NCBI RefSeq assembly: GCF_937926365.1
Contig: NZ_CALAOH010000088.1
Coordinates: 1 to 57,439 of the forward strand
Source of the DNA: an uncultured Azohydromonas sp.
Lineage (GTDB): Bacteria > Pseudomonadota > Gammaproteobacteria > Burkholderiales > Burkholderiaceae_C
DNA: 57,439 bases
Direction of reading: 5' to 3'
The notes under the pieces were generated by a model that had not been told where the DNA came from, made no database searches, and worked only from the letters and a program-made list of their open reading frames with translations. Position 1 is the stretch's first letter; every line of letters starts with the position of its first letter. Shown in pieces: positions 8,584-20,300 of the stretch. The translations under genes and the position numbers were made by a program.

Positions 8584-9918
8584 TCAGAGGCTCGGCGTGC
8601 AGGCGGTGTAGGCCTTGGGGCAGGTGGAGGTCAGGCCGCCGCTGGCGTCCTTGGGGAAGGCGGAGGACTTGAAGAACTCCTTCACGCGCGGCCAGGGCGT
8701 GGGCGTGCCGGCCTGCGAACGGGTCCAGAACAGGTAGTTGGCGTTCAGCCGGGTACGGCCGAAGTTGTAGAGGGCGCTGATGCTGGGCGGGTTGTGCACG
8801 CCGTTCTGCGTGGTGGTGAGGTAGTTCTCGGGCTGCACCGACGGGCCCACCGCCACCTTGCCCTTGGCCAGGTCGTACAGCGGGTAGATGTAGGTGTTGA
8901 GGTCACGGTCCTCCAGCAGGATGTCCGGGCCGCCCACGGCCACCTTGTTGTTCACCATGCGGGTGATCAGCCCCTGCATGTATGGACGCGGGAAATTGAT
9001 GAACTGCATCACCACCGTGTTGGGGAAGGCCCGCTTCGTGGCCGCATCCACCTGCGCCAGGTTGTCGAAGTAGGCCGTGCGCTGGACGTCGGTCAGCGGT
9101 ACCAGCATCTGGCCCATCGCGGTCTCGTTGAAGATGACGCCCTCGAAGGCGTTGTGCCGGTTGTAGCGTGTGCCCAGCGCCTTCGTCAGCGCAATGAGGC
9201 GGTTGCGCACCTTGGCGTTGTGCAGCGCGGCGTTCTCGCCATAGCGATCGTTGCTGCCCAGCGTTTCACGGGCACCGATCCGGATCTTGTAGGCGCCGCC
9301 CTCGTATTCCGCGGTGCGCAGGTAGTTCGGCACCGCGCGCCCGCCCGCGGTGAAGACCTTGGTGCCGACCATCACGAACAGGCGCTTGCCTTGCGCGGAC
9401 ACCGCGGCCAGGTCGCGGTCGATCTTCGAGAAGTCGTAGACGCCCTTGCTGGTCTCGAGCTGCGACCAGTTGTAGCGCAGCAGCAGGCCCTTGACCTGCG
9501 GTATCGGCTTGATCTCGGCCAGGATCTTGGCGACGGTCTGCGGATCGCGCTTGCCGCTGGCGATGTAGTGGCCGGGGTTCCACTTCACGCGGGTGTCGGT
9601 GTCGGCCGCCGCCAGGGCGCGTTCCAGGGACGGCGCCTGGGCCTGCTGGCTGGCCAGGAAGATCTGCGAGGTGACCGGGTCGTCCTGCGTTTCCCAGTCG
9701 GCCAGCGGCGCCCGGCCGCCGGAGAGCGACTCCGCCGCGACGTCGGCGCCGTCCGCCACGCGGCTGGCCGGGCTCGACGCGAGCGCCTGCGCAGTTTCGG
9801 ACACGGCAGCGGTGTCGTCTTCCGCCCCGCCGCCACAAGCGGCAAGCATCACGGCCATGGAAAAAAGGGTGCTGCCCAAAACAAAACGGGACTGCCGGCT
9901 GGAATTCAGGGTGTTCAT
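8584..9918 (-). CDS. Secreted lipoprotein, putative TIM-barrel glycosidase-like
   Basis: A 444-aa protein from the ATG at 9918. The signal peptide ends in the lipobox MLAAC with Cys28, followed by GGGAEDD, so it should be lipid-anchored. Repeated strand-helix units suggest a TIM barrel: LLLRYNWSQLETSKGVYDFS resembles the GH42-like pattern in which a plain opening (YNWSQLE...G.YDF..) precedes the catalytic region. FEGVIFNETAMGQM could supply a catalytic Glu. I cannot assign a family or substrate. It is monocistronic with a long AT-richer upstream region. Confidence 0.55.
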   Translation of the reverse strand: MNTLNSSRQSRFVLGSTLFSMAVMLAACGGGAEDDTAAVSETAQALASSPASRVADGADVAAESLSGGRAPLADWETQDDPVTSQIFLASQQAQAPSLERALAAADTDTRVKWNPGHYIASGKRDPQTVAKILAEIKPIPQVKGLLLRYNWSQLETSKGVYDFSKIDRDLAAVSAQGKRLFVMVGTKVFTAGGRAVPNYLRTAEYEGGAYKIRIGARETLGSNDRYGENAALHNAKVRNRLIALTKALGTRYNRHNAFEGVIFNETAMGQMLVPLTDVQRTAYFDNLAQVDAATKRAFPNTVVMQFINFPRPYMQGLITRMVNNKVAVGGPDILLEDRDLNTYIYPLYDLAKGKVAVGPSVQPENYLTTTQNGVHNPPSISALYNFGRTRLNANYLFWTRSQAGTPTPWPRVKEFFKSSAFPKDASGGLTSTCPKAYTACTPSL

Positions 9919-10480
9919 GATTGAAAAAGGTGGTAAATGGTTCAAATGAGCGAGCCTGAAGAAGCCGTGGCGTATTTCCGTCACGGTTCAAGTTTGTTAT
10001 TTGTTGCCGGGTCGCTCGACCCGCACTCGATGCCCGGTTTATTAGTAGTGGGCTAATCAAGCGTATGCCTGCTGTTTCGGCAGTAATTGGGCTACAAATG
10101 AGATGCTGAAAGTTTCTGAAGATTTAAAAAAGTAACTACATGAATGGCGGATAATTTGCCTTCTTTTCCTTCTTTTGAATGGACGCCAATTGGGATAGGG
10201 CTTGAAGCAGGTTCACGCAATGCGATGACCCTGCACCATGCAGATGGAGTACAGGCTGCGAAATGCGGGAGTCAGGGTGCGGAGAGGTAGTTTGCAAGTT
10301 TGCGAGCGCTTACGCCAAATGGCTGAAAAGATGGCGTGAACATATTTCTTATATGCTGGCGGCAGCGTGGAGTCTGTAACTGCCCTGCGGCCTGAAAAGA
10401 TTCAGGCGACGGCGCCTGGATTTGCCGAAGAAATCCGTCGGCCCTGGTTCAGTCCTGCGCTGAGAATTCAGGTTCGGAAT
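9919..10480. other. AT-richer intergenic region upstream of the lipoprotein gene
   Basis: About 560 bp without a gene. Positions roughly 9950-10360 are distinctly less GC-rich than the surroundings and include short hairpins such as CTGC...GCAG. It probably holds the promoter of the lipoprotein gene. The composition shift may mark a recombination boundary. No further feature was recognised. Confidence 0.4.
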
Positions 10481-11383
10481 TCAGGGCGTTTGCCGGATCT
10501 GTGCGCTGGCGCGCCGCACCATGTCGCAGAAATACTCGGCCGCCGGTGTCAGTGGCAACCCGGCGCGCTGCACGATGCCGATGGGCGGGGCCGGCAGCGG
10601 CTCCTCGACGTGGATTTGCTCCAGTACGTCGCGCCACAGCGGGAATTGCACCCACTGCACGGGCACCATCATCAGCAGGTCGGAATAGACCATCGACACC
10701 AGGAAGGTCAGCGAGGACTGCGCCTGCATCACCAGCCGCGGCGGCGGCAGGCCGTGCTCGGCGAACAGCGGGCCCAGCTCCTCCTCGGCCTTGTAGGTGA
10801 TGGACGTGGTGATCCACTGTGCGCCGACCAGCTCGCGCAGGCTGCGCGCCCGGGCCAGCGGGTGCCCCTTGCGGCCCATGATGACCCGCGTGTTGTCGAA
10901 GAGCTTCTCGCCCTGCAGCTCCGGCGGCAGCCGCGGCGGCGTGGGGCCGACGTAGAAGTCGATGCGCCCTTCCACCAGTGCGGCTTCGACGTTGGGAAAC
11001 ACCGCGTCGATGACGTGCAGGTCCACCTCGGGAAAACGGCTGCGGAAGGCCTGTAGCGCGCTGGGCAGTAGCGCCAGGTGCGGCACGCTGGACAGGCACA
11101 GCGTCACCGTGCCGTGGGCGCGGCCGCGCAGCTGGTCGATCTCCTCCTTGGCCTTCTGCAGCTCGCTGCGCACGGCGTTGGCGCGGCGCAGGAAAACCTC
11201 GCCCATGGGCGTGAGCCGCACGCCCTTGGCGCTGCGCTCGAACAGCGGGACGCCCAGCTCCTTCTCCAGCTCCTGGATGCTGCGCGTGAGGGCGGGCTGA
11301 GGCAGGCCCAGGTGCCGGGCTGCCGCGCGCAGCCCGCCACGCTCGGCCACGGCCAGGAAGTCACGCAGCGCATGCAGCTTCAT
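10481..11383 (-). CDS. LysR-family regulator of the ring-cleavage cluster
   Basis: A 300-aa LysR regulator. The ATG at 11383 gives the standard N-terminus MKLHALRDFLAVAERGGLRAAARHLGLPQPALTRSI (helix-turn-helix, written here as the domain, residues 1-60), followed by the effector-binding domain. It is divergent from the FAD monooxygenase gene with a 124-bp intergenic space, the usual LysR control arrangement. The inducer is presumably the aromatic substrate or a pathway intermediate (inference). Confidence 0.9.
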   Translation of the reverse strand: MKLHALRDFLAVAERGGLRAAARHLGLPQPALTRSIQELEKELGVPLFERSAKGVRLTPMGEVFLRRANAVRSELQKAKEEIDQLRGRAHGTVTLCLSSVPHLALLPSALQAFRSRFPEVDLHVIDAVFPNVEAALVEGRIDFYVGPTPPRLPPELQGEKLFDNTRVIMGRKGHPLARARSLRELVGAQWITTSITYKAEEELGPLFAEHGLPPPRLVMQAQSSLTFLVSMVYSDLLMMVPVQWVQFPLWRDVLEQIHVEEPLPAPPIGIVQRAGLPLTPAAEYFCDMVRRASAQIRQTP

Positions 11384-14300
11384 GGGAAACGGGGGATCTG
11401 ATCCAGGTATCGCTGAAGAAATATTGCCATCTTTTGCGATCGGTGGGTCGTTCCTAGAGTTCGCTCCATTCGCTTGACACGCATCAAGCGGCACAAGGAG
11501 TCGAACGATGGCGGAGACAAGTTCACGGGGGCGCTCAGGCGAGGTGCCGCCGAAGGTGCTGATCGTGGGGGCCGGGCCGGTGGGCCTGGCGCTGGCGATC
11601 GAGCTGGGCCGGCGGCGGGTGCCCTGCCTGCTGGTGGAGCGCAACGAGCGCGTGGGCGTGGCCCCGCGCGCCAAGACCACCAACGTGCGCACCCGCGAGC
11701 ACCTGCGCCGCTGGGGCTTGGCCGACCGGCTGCGCGCGGCCTCGCCGCTGGGCGCGGACTACCCGTCCAACGTCCTGTTCGTCACCCGCCTGGCCGGGCC
11801 GGCGCTGGCGCGCTTCGACAACGCCTTCTACTGCGCCCCGGGCCGCAACCCGCTGTGCTCCGAGCACGCGCAATGGGTGCCGCAGTACACGGTGGAGGAG
11901 GTCATGCGCGAGTACGCGCAGTCGCTGCCCGAGGTCGAGCTGCGCTTCAACTGCGAGCTGCGCGGCTTCGAGCAGGACGGCAAAGGGGTGCGGGCGCAAC
12001 TGCGCGACCTGGCGCAGGGCCGCGACCTCGACGTGCGGGCCGACTACCTCGTCGGCGCCGACGGCGCGCGCAGCACGGTGCGCGAGCTGCTGGGCGTGCG
12101 CATGCAGGGGCAGCACGGCCTCTCGCGCAACTACAACATCATCTTCCGGGCCCCGGGGCTGGCCGAGGCGCACCGGCATGGCCCGGCCGTCATGTACTGG
12201 CAGGTCAACCGCGACGTGCCCAGCGTCATCGGGCCCATGGACCGCGGCGACACCTGGTTCTTCATGCCCACGCAGGTGGCCGAGGGCACGCGCCTGGCCG
12301 ACCTGGACGCGCGCTCGCTGATCGGCCGCGCCACGGGCATCGATCTGCCCTACCAGGTGCTCAGCGGGGACGAGTGGGTCGCGAGCCGCCTGCTGGGCGA
12401 GCGCTACCGCGAGCGCCGTGTCTTCCTCGCCGGCGATGCATGCCACCTGCACCCTCCCTTCGGCGGCTACGGCATGAACATGGGCGTGGCCGACGGCGTG
12501 GACCTGGGCTGGAAGCTGGCGGCCGTGCTGCAGGGCTGGGGCGGGCCGGCCCTGCTGGACAGCTACGAGGCCGAGCGCCGCCCGGTGCACGAGTGGGTGC
12601 TGGACGAGGCCGTGCTCAACCACGCCACGTTGGGCAACCAGCTGGTGGCCGAGGGCCTGGAGGACGCCGGCGAGCGGGGCGAGCGGCTGCGGCGCGAGGT
12701 CGGCGCGCGCATCCAGGCCACCAAGCTGCGCGAGTTCGCCACGCTGGGCGTGGTGCTGGGCTACCGCTACGACGACTCGCCGGTGATCGCGCCGGACGGC
12801 AGCGCCGCGCCGGCGCGCGACTTCATCAACTACGTGCCGTCGTCGCGCCCGGGCTGCCTGGCGCCCCATGCCTGGCTGCACGACGGCAGCTCGCTGTACG
12901 ACCACCTCGGCTCCGGCTTCACGCTGCTGGCCCAGGGCGCCGACGAGGCCGCCATCGCCGCCGCCCGCGCCCAGGCCGGGCGCTGCGGCGTGCCGTTGAA
13001 AGTGCTGCAGCCCAGCGAGCCGGGCATAGCGAACCTCTACCCGACGCGGCTGACGCTGTTGCGCCCCGACCAGCACGTGGCTTGGCGCGGCGACGCCTGG
13101 CCGAGCGCGGGCACCGCGCTGCTGCAGCAGGTCACCGGGCAGGCGCTATGAGCACGGAGGAACAACCCATGGACACAGGGCTTCCACGCCGCGCCGGCAC
13201 GGTGGGCGTGCATTCCGTCGATCGCTTCGTGTTCTCGGTGCCCGACCTGGAGCCGGCGCAGCGCTTCTACGCCGCCTTCGGGCTGGATGTGCGGCGCGTG
13301 GGCGAGCGGCTGGACCTGCACACCTTCGGCCATCCGCACTGCTGGGCGTCGGTGCACGCCGGCGGCGCGCCGAAGCGCCTGGAGTACCTGCGCTTCGGGA
13401 TCTACGCGCAGGACGTGGACGCGCTGCGCCGGCGCATCGAGGCGCGGGGCCTGGGCTGCGAACCGCACCCGCTGTCCGACGGCGCGGGCCTGTGGCTGCG
13501 CAATCCCGACGGCACGCCGCTGCAGCTGGTGGTGGCGCCCAAGGTGGCGCCCGATGAGAAGTCCCGCGCCGAGCCCTGCGCCGAGGTGGCGCCGGCGCGC
13601 AGCCGCGTGGCGCCGGTGCGTCCGCGCCGGCTCTCGCACGTGCTGTTCTTCAGCCCCGACGTGCCGCGCATGGTGCGCTTCTGCACCGAGGTGCTGGGGC
13701 TGCGGCTGTCGGACGGATCGGGCGACCTCGTGGCCTTTCTGCATGGCGTGCACGGCAGCGACCACCACCTCGTGGCCTTTGCCAAGTCGCATGCGCCGGG
13801 CCTGCACCACGCCAGCTGGGACGTGGGCAGCTTCGACGAGGTGGGCTGCGGGGCCGAGCAGATGCGCGCCGCGGGCTACGACCGGGGCTGGGGCGTGGGC
13901 CGCCACGTGCTGGGTTCCAACTACTTCCATTACGTGCGCGACCCCTGGGGCAGCTGGGCCGAGTACTCCTTCGGCATCGAGTACGTGCCGCACGACCTGG
14001 ACTGGCCGGCGGCGGACCACCCGCCCGAAGACTCGTTCTACGTCTGGGGCCCGGCGCTGCCGGACGATTTCATTCTCAACCATGAACAGCCCGTGGCCGG
14101 GCGCTGAAGGAGACCCCGCATGCGATTCATCGCTTTCCTCGACGACCAGGACCAGCCCGCGCTCGGCGTGCGCGTGGGCGCCGATGCGCTCCTCGACCTG
14201 GGCGCCGACGGCGGCCCCGCCTCGCTGGACGAGCTGCTGCGCCACGGCGAGGCGGGCATGCAGGCCGTGCGCGCCGCCGTGGAGCGCGGCCGCGCGCGCC

Positions 14301-17300
14301 GGCCGCTGGCCGGGCTGCGCTACCTCCCGCCGGTGCTCAACCCCGGCAAGGCGCTGGCGATCGGCCTGAACTACGTGGACCACGCGGCCGAGAGCAGCTT
14401 CGATCCGCCCAGGCACCCGGTCGTGTTCCAGCGCTACCGCTCCTCCTGGGTCGCGCACGGGCAGCCGCTGGTGCGCCCGCACGTGTCCACGCAGTTCGAC
14501 TACGAGGCCGAGCTGGTGGCCGTGATCGGCAAGGCCGGGCGCTACATCCCCAAGGAGCAGGCGCTGGCGCACGTGGCCGGCTATTCGCTGTTCAACGACG
14601 GTTCCCTCCGCGACTACCAGCTGCGCACGAACCAGTGGCTGCTGGGCAAGAACTTCGACGCCAGCGGCGCCTTCGGTCCCGAGTTCGTCACCGCCGACGA
14701 GCTGCCGCCCGGGGCCAAGGGCCTGCGGCTGCAGTGCCGGCTCAACGGCCAGACGGTGCAGGAGGCCAACACGCGGGACATGATCTTCGACGTCGCGACG
14801 CTGGTGTCCGTGTGCTCCGAGGCGATGGCGCTGGAGCCGGGCGACATCCTCATCACCGGCACGCCCTCCGGCGTCGGCATGGCGCGCAAGCCGCAGCTGT
14901 GGATGCAGCCGGGCGACGTCTGCGAGGTCGAGATCGAGCGCGTGGGCCTGCTGCGCAACCCGATCGTGGACGAGGGCTGAGCGCGGCCCGTACCGGAGTG
15001 CCTGCGCCGGGTGCGGCACGCCTCCCGGCGCTCACGACAAGCAAGGAGACAAGACATGGACGAGACGAGGCGTCGCCTCCTGGCGCTGGCCCTGGCATCG
15101 CTGGCCGGGAGCGCCATGGCGCAGGGCCTGCCCAAGGGGCCGGTGCGCATCACGAGCACCTTCCCCACGGGCAGCGGGCCGGACACCGTGGCCCGCCTGG
15201 TGGCCGAGAAGCTGCAGGCGCAATGGAACCAGCCGGTGGTGGTGGATTCGCGGCCCGGCGGCGCCGGGGTGGTGGGCATCAACGCGGTGAAGGCCGCCCC
15301 GCCCACCGGCGCCGACCTGGTGGTGGTTGACGTGGGCAACCTCTCCATCAACCCGCTGATCTTCAAGAAGCTGGCCTACGATCCGCAGAAGGACCTGGTG
15401 CCCGTGGCGGTGCTGTACAAGACCACGTTCTTCGTCGCGGTGGCGGCCGACGGCCCGTACCGCACGCTCAAGGACCTGCTGGCCGCGATCACGGCCAAGC
15501 CTGGGGCGGTGCGCTACGGCTCCAGTGCGGTAGGCGGCCCCCTGCACCTGGCCTCGGCGCAGCTGCAGCACGCGCTGGGTGCCGACATGCTGCACGTGCC
15601 CTTCAAGGAGACCTCCCAGCTCTACGCGGCCGTGGCCACCCGCGAGGTGGACTGGGCCTACGGCAGCATTGCCACGGCCGGGCCGCTGGTGCGCGCGGGC
15701 AAGCTGCGCTTCCTCGCCGTGGGCGACCGCGCGCGCTCGCCGGTGCTGCCGGAGATCCCTACGCTGGAGGAGGCGGGCGGCCCCAGGGACGTGCACGCGC
15801 AGACCTGGGTGGCGCTGATGGCGCCGCAGGGCACGCCCGACGCCGTGGCGAAGAAGATCAACCAGGCCGTGAACGAGGCGCTGGAGCAGCCCGACGTGAA
15901 GGAGCGGCTGGCGGGCTTCGGCTTCGTGCCCAGCCCCGGGCCGGTGCAGCAGGTGGTGGACCTGATGCAGGGCGATCGCGCCCGCTACGCCGAGGTGGTG
16001 AAGCGGGTCAAGGTGTCCATCGAGTGAGGGAGCCGGCCATGGCACGCAAGGTCATCATCACCTGCGCCGTCACCGGCGCGGTCCACACGCCCACCATGTC
16101 GCCGTACCTGCCGCTCACGCCGCGGGACATCGCGGCGCAGGCCATCGAGGCGGCGCAGGCGGGCGCGGCGATCCTGCACCTGCACGCGCGCGATCCGGCC
16201 GACGGCCGCCCCAGCGCCGACCCGGCAGTGTTCGCGCAGTTCCTGCCCGCCATCCGCGGCGCCACCGATGCGGTGCTCAACCTCACCACCGGCGGTTCCA
16301 CCAGCATGACGCTGGAGCAGCGGCTGGCCGCGCCGCTGCGCTTCAAGCCCGAGATGGCCTCGCTCAACATGGGCTCGATGAACTTCTCCATCCATCCCAT
16401 GGCCGCGAAGCTCAAGGACTGGAAGCACGGCTGGGAACGGGCCTACGTGGAGGGCACCGAGGACACGATCTTCCGCAACACCTTCCGCGACATCCGCCGC
16501 ATCCTGCAGGAGCTGGGCGAGGGCTGCGGCACGCGCTTCGAGTTCGAGTGCTACGACCTCGGCCACCTCTACAGCCTGGCGCACTTCGTGGACGCCGGGC
16601 TGGTCAAGCCGCCGTTCTTCATCCAGACCATCTTGGGCATCCTGGGCGGCATCGGCGCCGACCCGGAGAACGTGGGCTTCATGCGCCAGACGGCCAACCG
16701 GCTCTTCGGCGCGGACTACCACTGGTCCGTGCTGGCCGCGGGGCGGCACCAGATGCCGCTGCTGACCCATGCGGCCGTCATGGGCGCCAACGTGCGCGTG
16801 GGGCTGGAGGACAGCCTCTACCTGGGCCGCGGGCAGCTGGCCACCAGCAATGCCGAGCAGGTGCGCAAGATCCGCCGGCTGCTGGAAGAGCTGGGCCACG
16901 AGATCGCCACGCCCGCCGAAGCCCGGCAGATGCTGGGTCTCAAGGGCGCGGACCACGTGGCGTTCTGAAGCCGTTCAGCCGGCCGCCAGGGTGCGCGCGG
17001 CCTCCTGCGCGAGGGCTTCGGGGGGCGCCACCAGTGCGGCCGGAAGATCGGCCAATGCGGGGAGGGCGGAAATGCCCGCGCGGCCGGCGGCAATGGCGGC
17101 GGCCATGCAGCCCGGCAGGCTGCACTGGCGCTGGATCTGGTCGCTGCGCGCGAACAGGTCGGCCACCCAATCGACGAACACGCGCAGCTTGGCGCTCAGG
17201 TGCCGGTTGGGCGGATAGACGACGTGGATGGGCACCGACTCCGAGCACCAGTCCACCAGCACCGGGCGCAGCAGGCCCGCCGCGATGTAGGGCTGGGCCA

Positions 17301-20300
17301 TGAAGGTGGCGGTGTTGACGATGCCCAGCCCGGCCAGCGCGGCGGCCAGCGCCGCACTGGAGTCATTGACCGAAACCCGGTGGCGGCCCTGCACCTCGTA
17401 GCGCTCCTCGCCGCGCTCGAAGACAAAGGGGTAGATGCGCCCGGTACGGGACGAGAAATGGTTGACCACCACATGCTCGCCCTGCTCGATGTCGCGCGGA
17501 TGCTCAGGCGTGCCGTGGCGCTCCAGGTAGCCCGGCGTCGCGCACACCAGTGTGTGGAAGTTGCCGATGCGACGGGCCACCAGCGACTGGTCGGTGATCT
17601 CGCCGCCGCGCAGCACGCAGTCCACGTTCTCGCTGATCAGGTCCACCGGCCGGTCGGTCACGCCCAGGTCCAGCTGGATCTCGGGGTAGCGCGCATGGAA
17701 GTCCGGCAGCGCGGGGATGAGCAGCAGCTGCGCCACCGCCGTCCCGGCATCCACGCGCAGCCGCCCGCGCGGGTTCGCCTTGGCCCGCGTCATGCTGGAC
17801 TCCAGCTCGTCGAGCTCGGACAGCAGGCGCTGCGCGCGGTCGTGATAGGCCGCGCCGTCGGTGGTCAGCGTCACGCGGCGCGTCGTGCGGTTGAGCAGCT
17901 TGGTCTGCAGCTGCGCTTCGAGCTGCTGCACCAGCCGCGTCACGGTGGGCTTCGGCAAGGACAGGGTGTCCGCCGCGCGGCTGAAGGTGCCGGCCTCCAC
18001 CACGCGCACGAAGGCCTGCATCGCAAGCAACTTGTCCATCGCAAACCCCTTGACTGAAATCTCCCCGCAGGCCGTATTTGAACCGCGGATCGTGCACCGC
18101 ATTGTTAGCGTGGCTGCAACAAAGCATGAGCGCTGCGCCGATTTATCGCCAGGGCGGCGCTGGCTATCGTGCAGGCCATTACCTTCCAAGCCGGTCCGCC
18201 CGCCATGAGCCTTTCCGATCCCTCCGCCGCTGCCATACCTTCGGTGCGCGAGGAACCGTTGTCCCTGCCCGGCATGGACGGCACGCTGGCGCTGCGCTGG
18301 AGCCTGCCGGCCGCCGCGCCCGTCGCGCTGGTGCTGCACCTGCATGCCGGCGCCTTCGTCGCCGGCACGCCGCGCGAGGGCGCGCGCGTGGCGGCCGTGC
18401 TGGCGGCAGAGGGTGCGCTGGTGGCCTCGCTGGGCTACCCGCTGGCGCCGCAGCGGCCTTTCCCCGAAGCGCTGGAGGCCGTGCATGCGGCGCTGATCTG
18501 GTTGCAACGTCAACGCAAGAAGCTGCAAGCCACCGGCTTGCCGCTGCTGCTGGCCGGCGAGGAGGCGGGCGGCAACCTGGCCGCGGCCGCCGCCCTGGCC
18601 GCGCACGACCGCGGCGTGCCGCCGCTGCACGGCCAGATCCTGCTGTCGCCCATGCTGGACGTCTGCACCGGCACCGCCTCGCAGCGTGACGCCCAGGCCA
18701 GCGCGGCCCATTGCCCCTGGGCCGAGGGCTGGCGGCAGTACCTGTCCTGCGCCAGCGACGTGCTGCACCCCTACGCGGCGCCGGGCCGCGCCCTGCGCCT
18801 GGCCGGGCTGCCGCCCGCGCTGCTGGTCAGTGCCGCCGACGACCCGCTGCGCGACGAGACCCGCGCCTACGCCGCCCGCCTGCGCGAGGCCGGCGTGGCG
18901 GTGAGCGAGGCGCGGCTCGACGGCCCCACCGGCTGGCCCGCGAGCTACCGCGACCCGGGCCCCGCCCCCTGGGCCGAGGCGCTGAGGCCGCACGTGCGCG
19001 CGTTCCTGCAGTCGTGTTGCGGCCAACGTCGGCCGCTGCACAGCGGCATACCGGACCGGGCCAGCGCCCAAGGCTGAACTTCCTTTTCCTGGCCCTCCCC
19101 CCGGCTGCGTTCGCGCAGCCGGGCAGGCCGGCCTTTGCCAAAAAACAAACCCAGGATCTCCACCATGAAGCTGTTCCATTCCCTGCGCCGCCGTCCCGCC
19201 CTGGCCGGCCTGTCGATCGTGGCAGCCGCCGTTGCCCTGGGCACCCTCGGCCCGGCCCTGTCCGGCCTGGGCAGCAGCCAGGCCGAAGCGCCCGCGCCCG
19301 AGGCCGTGGCGCCCGCGGCGGTGCCGGTGTCGGTGGCCGAGGTGGCGCAGCGCGAGGTCACCACCTGGGAAGCCTTCTCCGGCCGGCTCGAAGCCGTGCA
19401 GCGGGTGGAGGTGCGCCCGCGCGTGGCCGGCGCCGTGCAGGCGGCGCACTTCCGGGAGGGTGCCCTGGTGAAGGCCGGCGACCTGCTCTTCACGCTGGAC
19501 CCCGCGCCCTATGCCGCGGAGGTCGAGCGGGCACAGGCCCAGCTGGCGGCGGCGCAGGCCCGGCTGGCGCAGGCGCGCAGCGAGCAGCAGCGCGCCGAGC
19601 GGCTGTGGGAGGAGCGCGCCATCGCGCAGCGCGAGTTCGACGAGCGCAGCCACGGGCTGCGCGAGGCCGAGGCCAACCTGCGCGCGGCCCAGGCGGCGCT
19701 GCAGTCGGCCCAGTTGTCGCTCACGTACACGCAGGTGCGCGCCCCGGTGGCCGGGCGCATCGGCCGCGTGGAGGTGACGCCGGGCAACCTCGTGGCCGCC
19801 GGTCCCGGCGCGCCGGTGCTGGCGACGCTGGTGTCCGTGAACCCCATCTACGCCAGCTTCGACGCCGACGAGCAGGTGGTGGCGCGCGTGCTGGCGGACG
19901 CCGGCGGCGGCCCGTTGCCGGCGCAACTGGAGCGCGTGCCCGTGCGCATGGAAGGGCCCACCCGCGCCGAGGGCCGGCTGCAGCTGGTGGACAACCAGGT
20001 GGACGCGCGCAGCGGCACCGTGCGGCTGCGCGCGGTCTTCGACAACCGTGACGGCAGCCTGATGCCGGGCCAGTTCGCCCGGCTGCAGCTAGGCCAGCCC
20101 CGCAGCGCCAGCGCCGTGCTGGTCAGCGAGCGCGCGGTGGGCACCGACCAGGACAAGCGCTTCGTCATCGTCGTCGGCCCCGACAACAAGGCCGCCTGGC
20201 GCGAGGTCCAGCTCGGCGCGGCGGTGGACGGGCTGCGCATCGTCACGCAGGGCCTGCAGGGCGGCGAGCGCGTGGTGGTCAACGGGCTGCACCGCGTGCG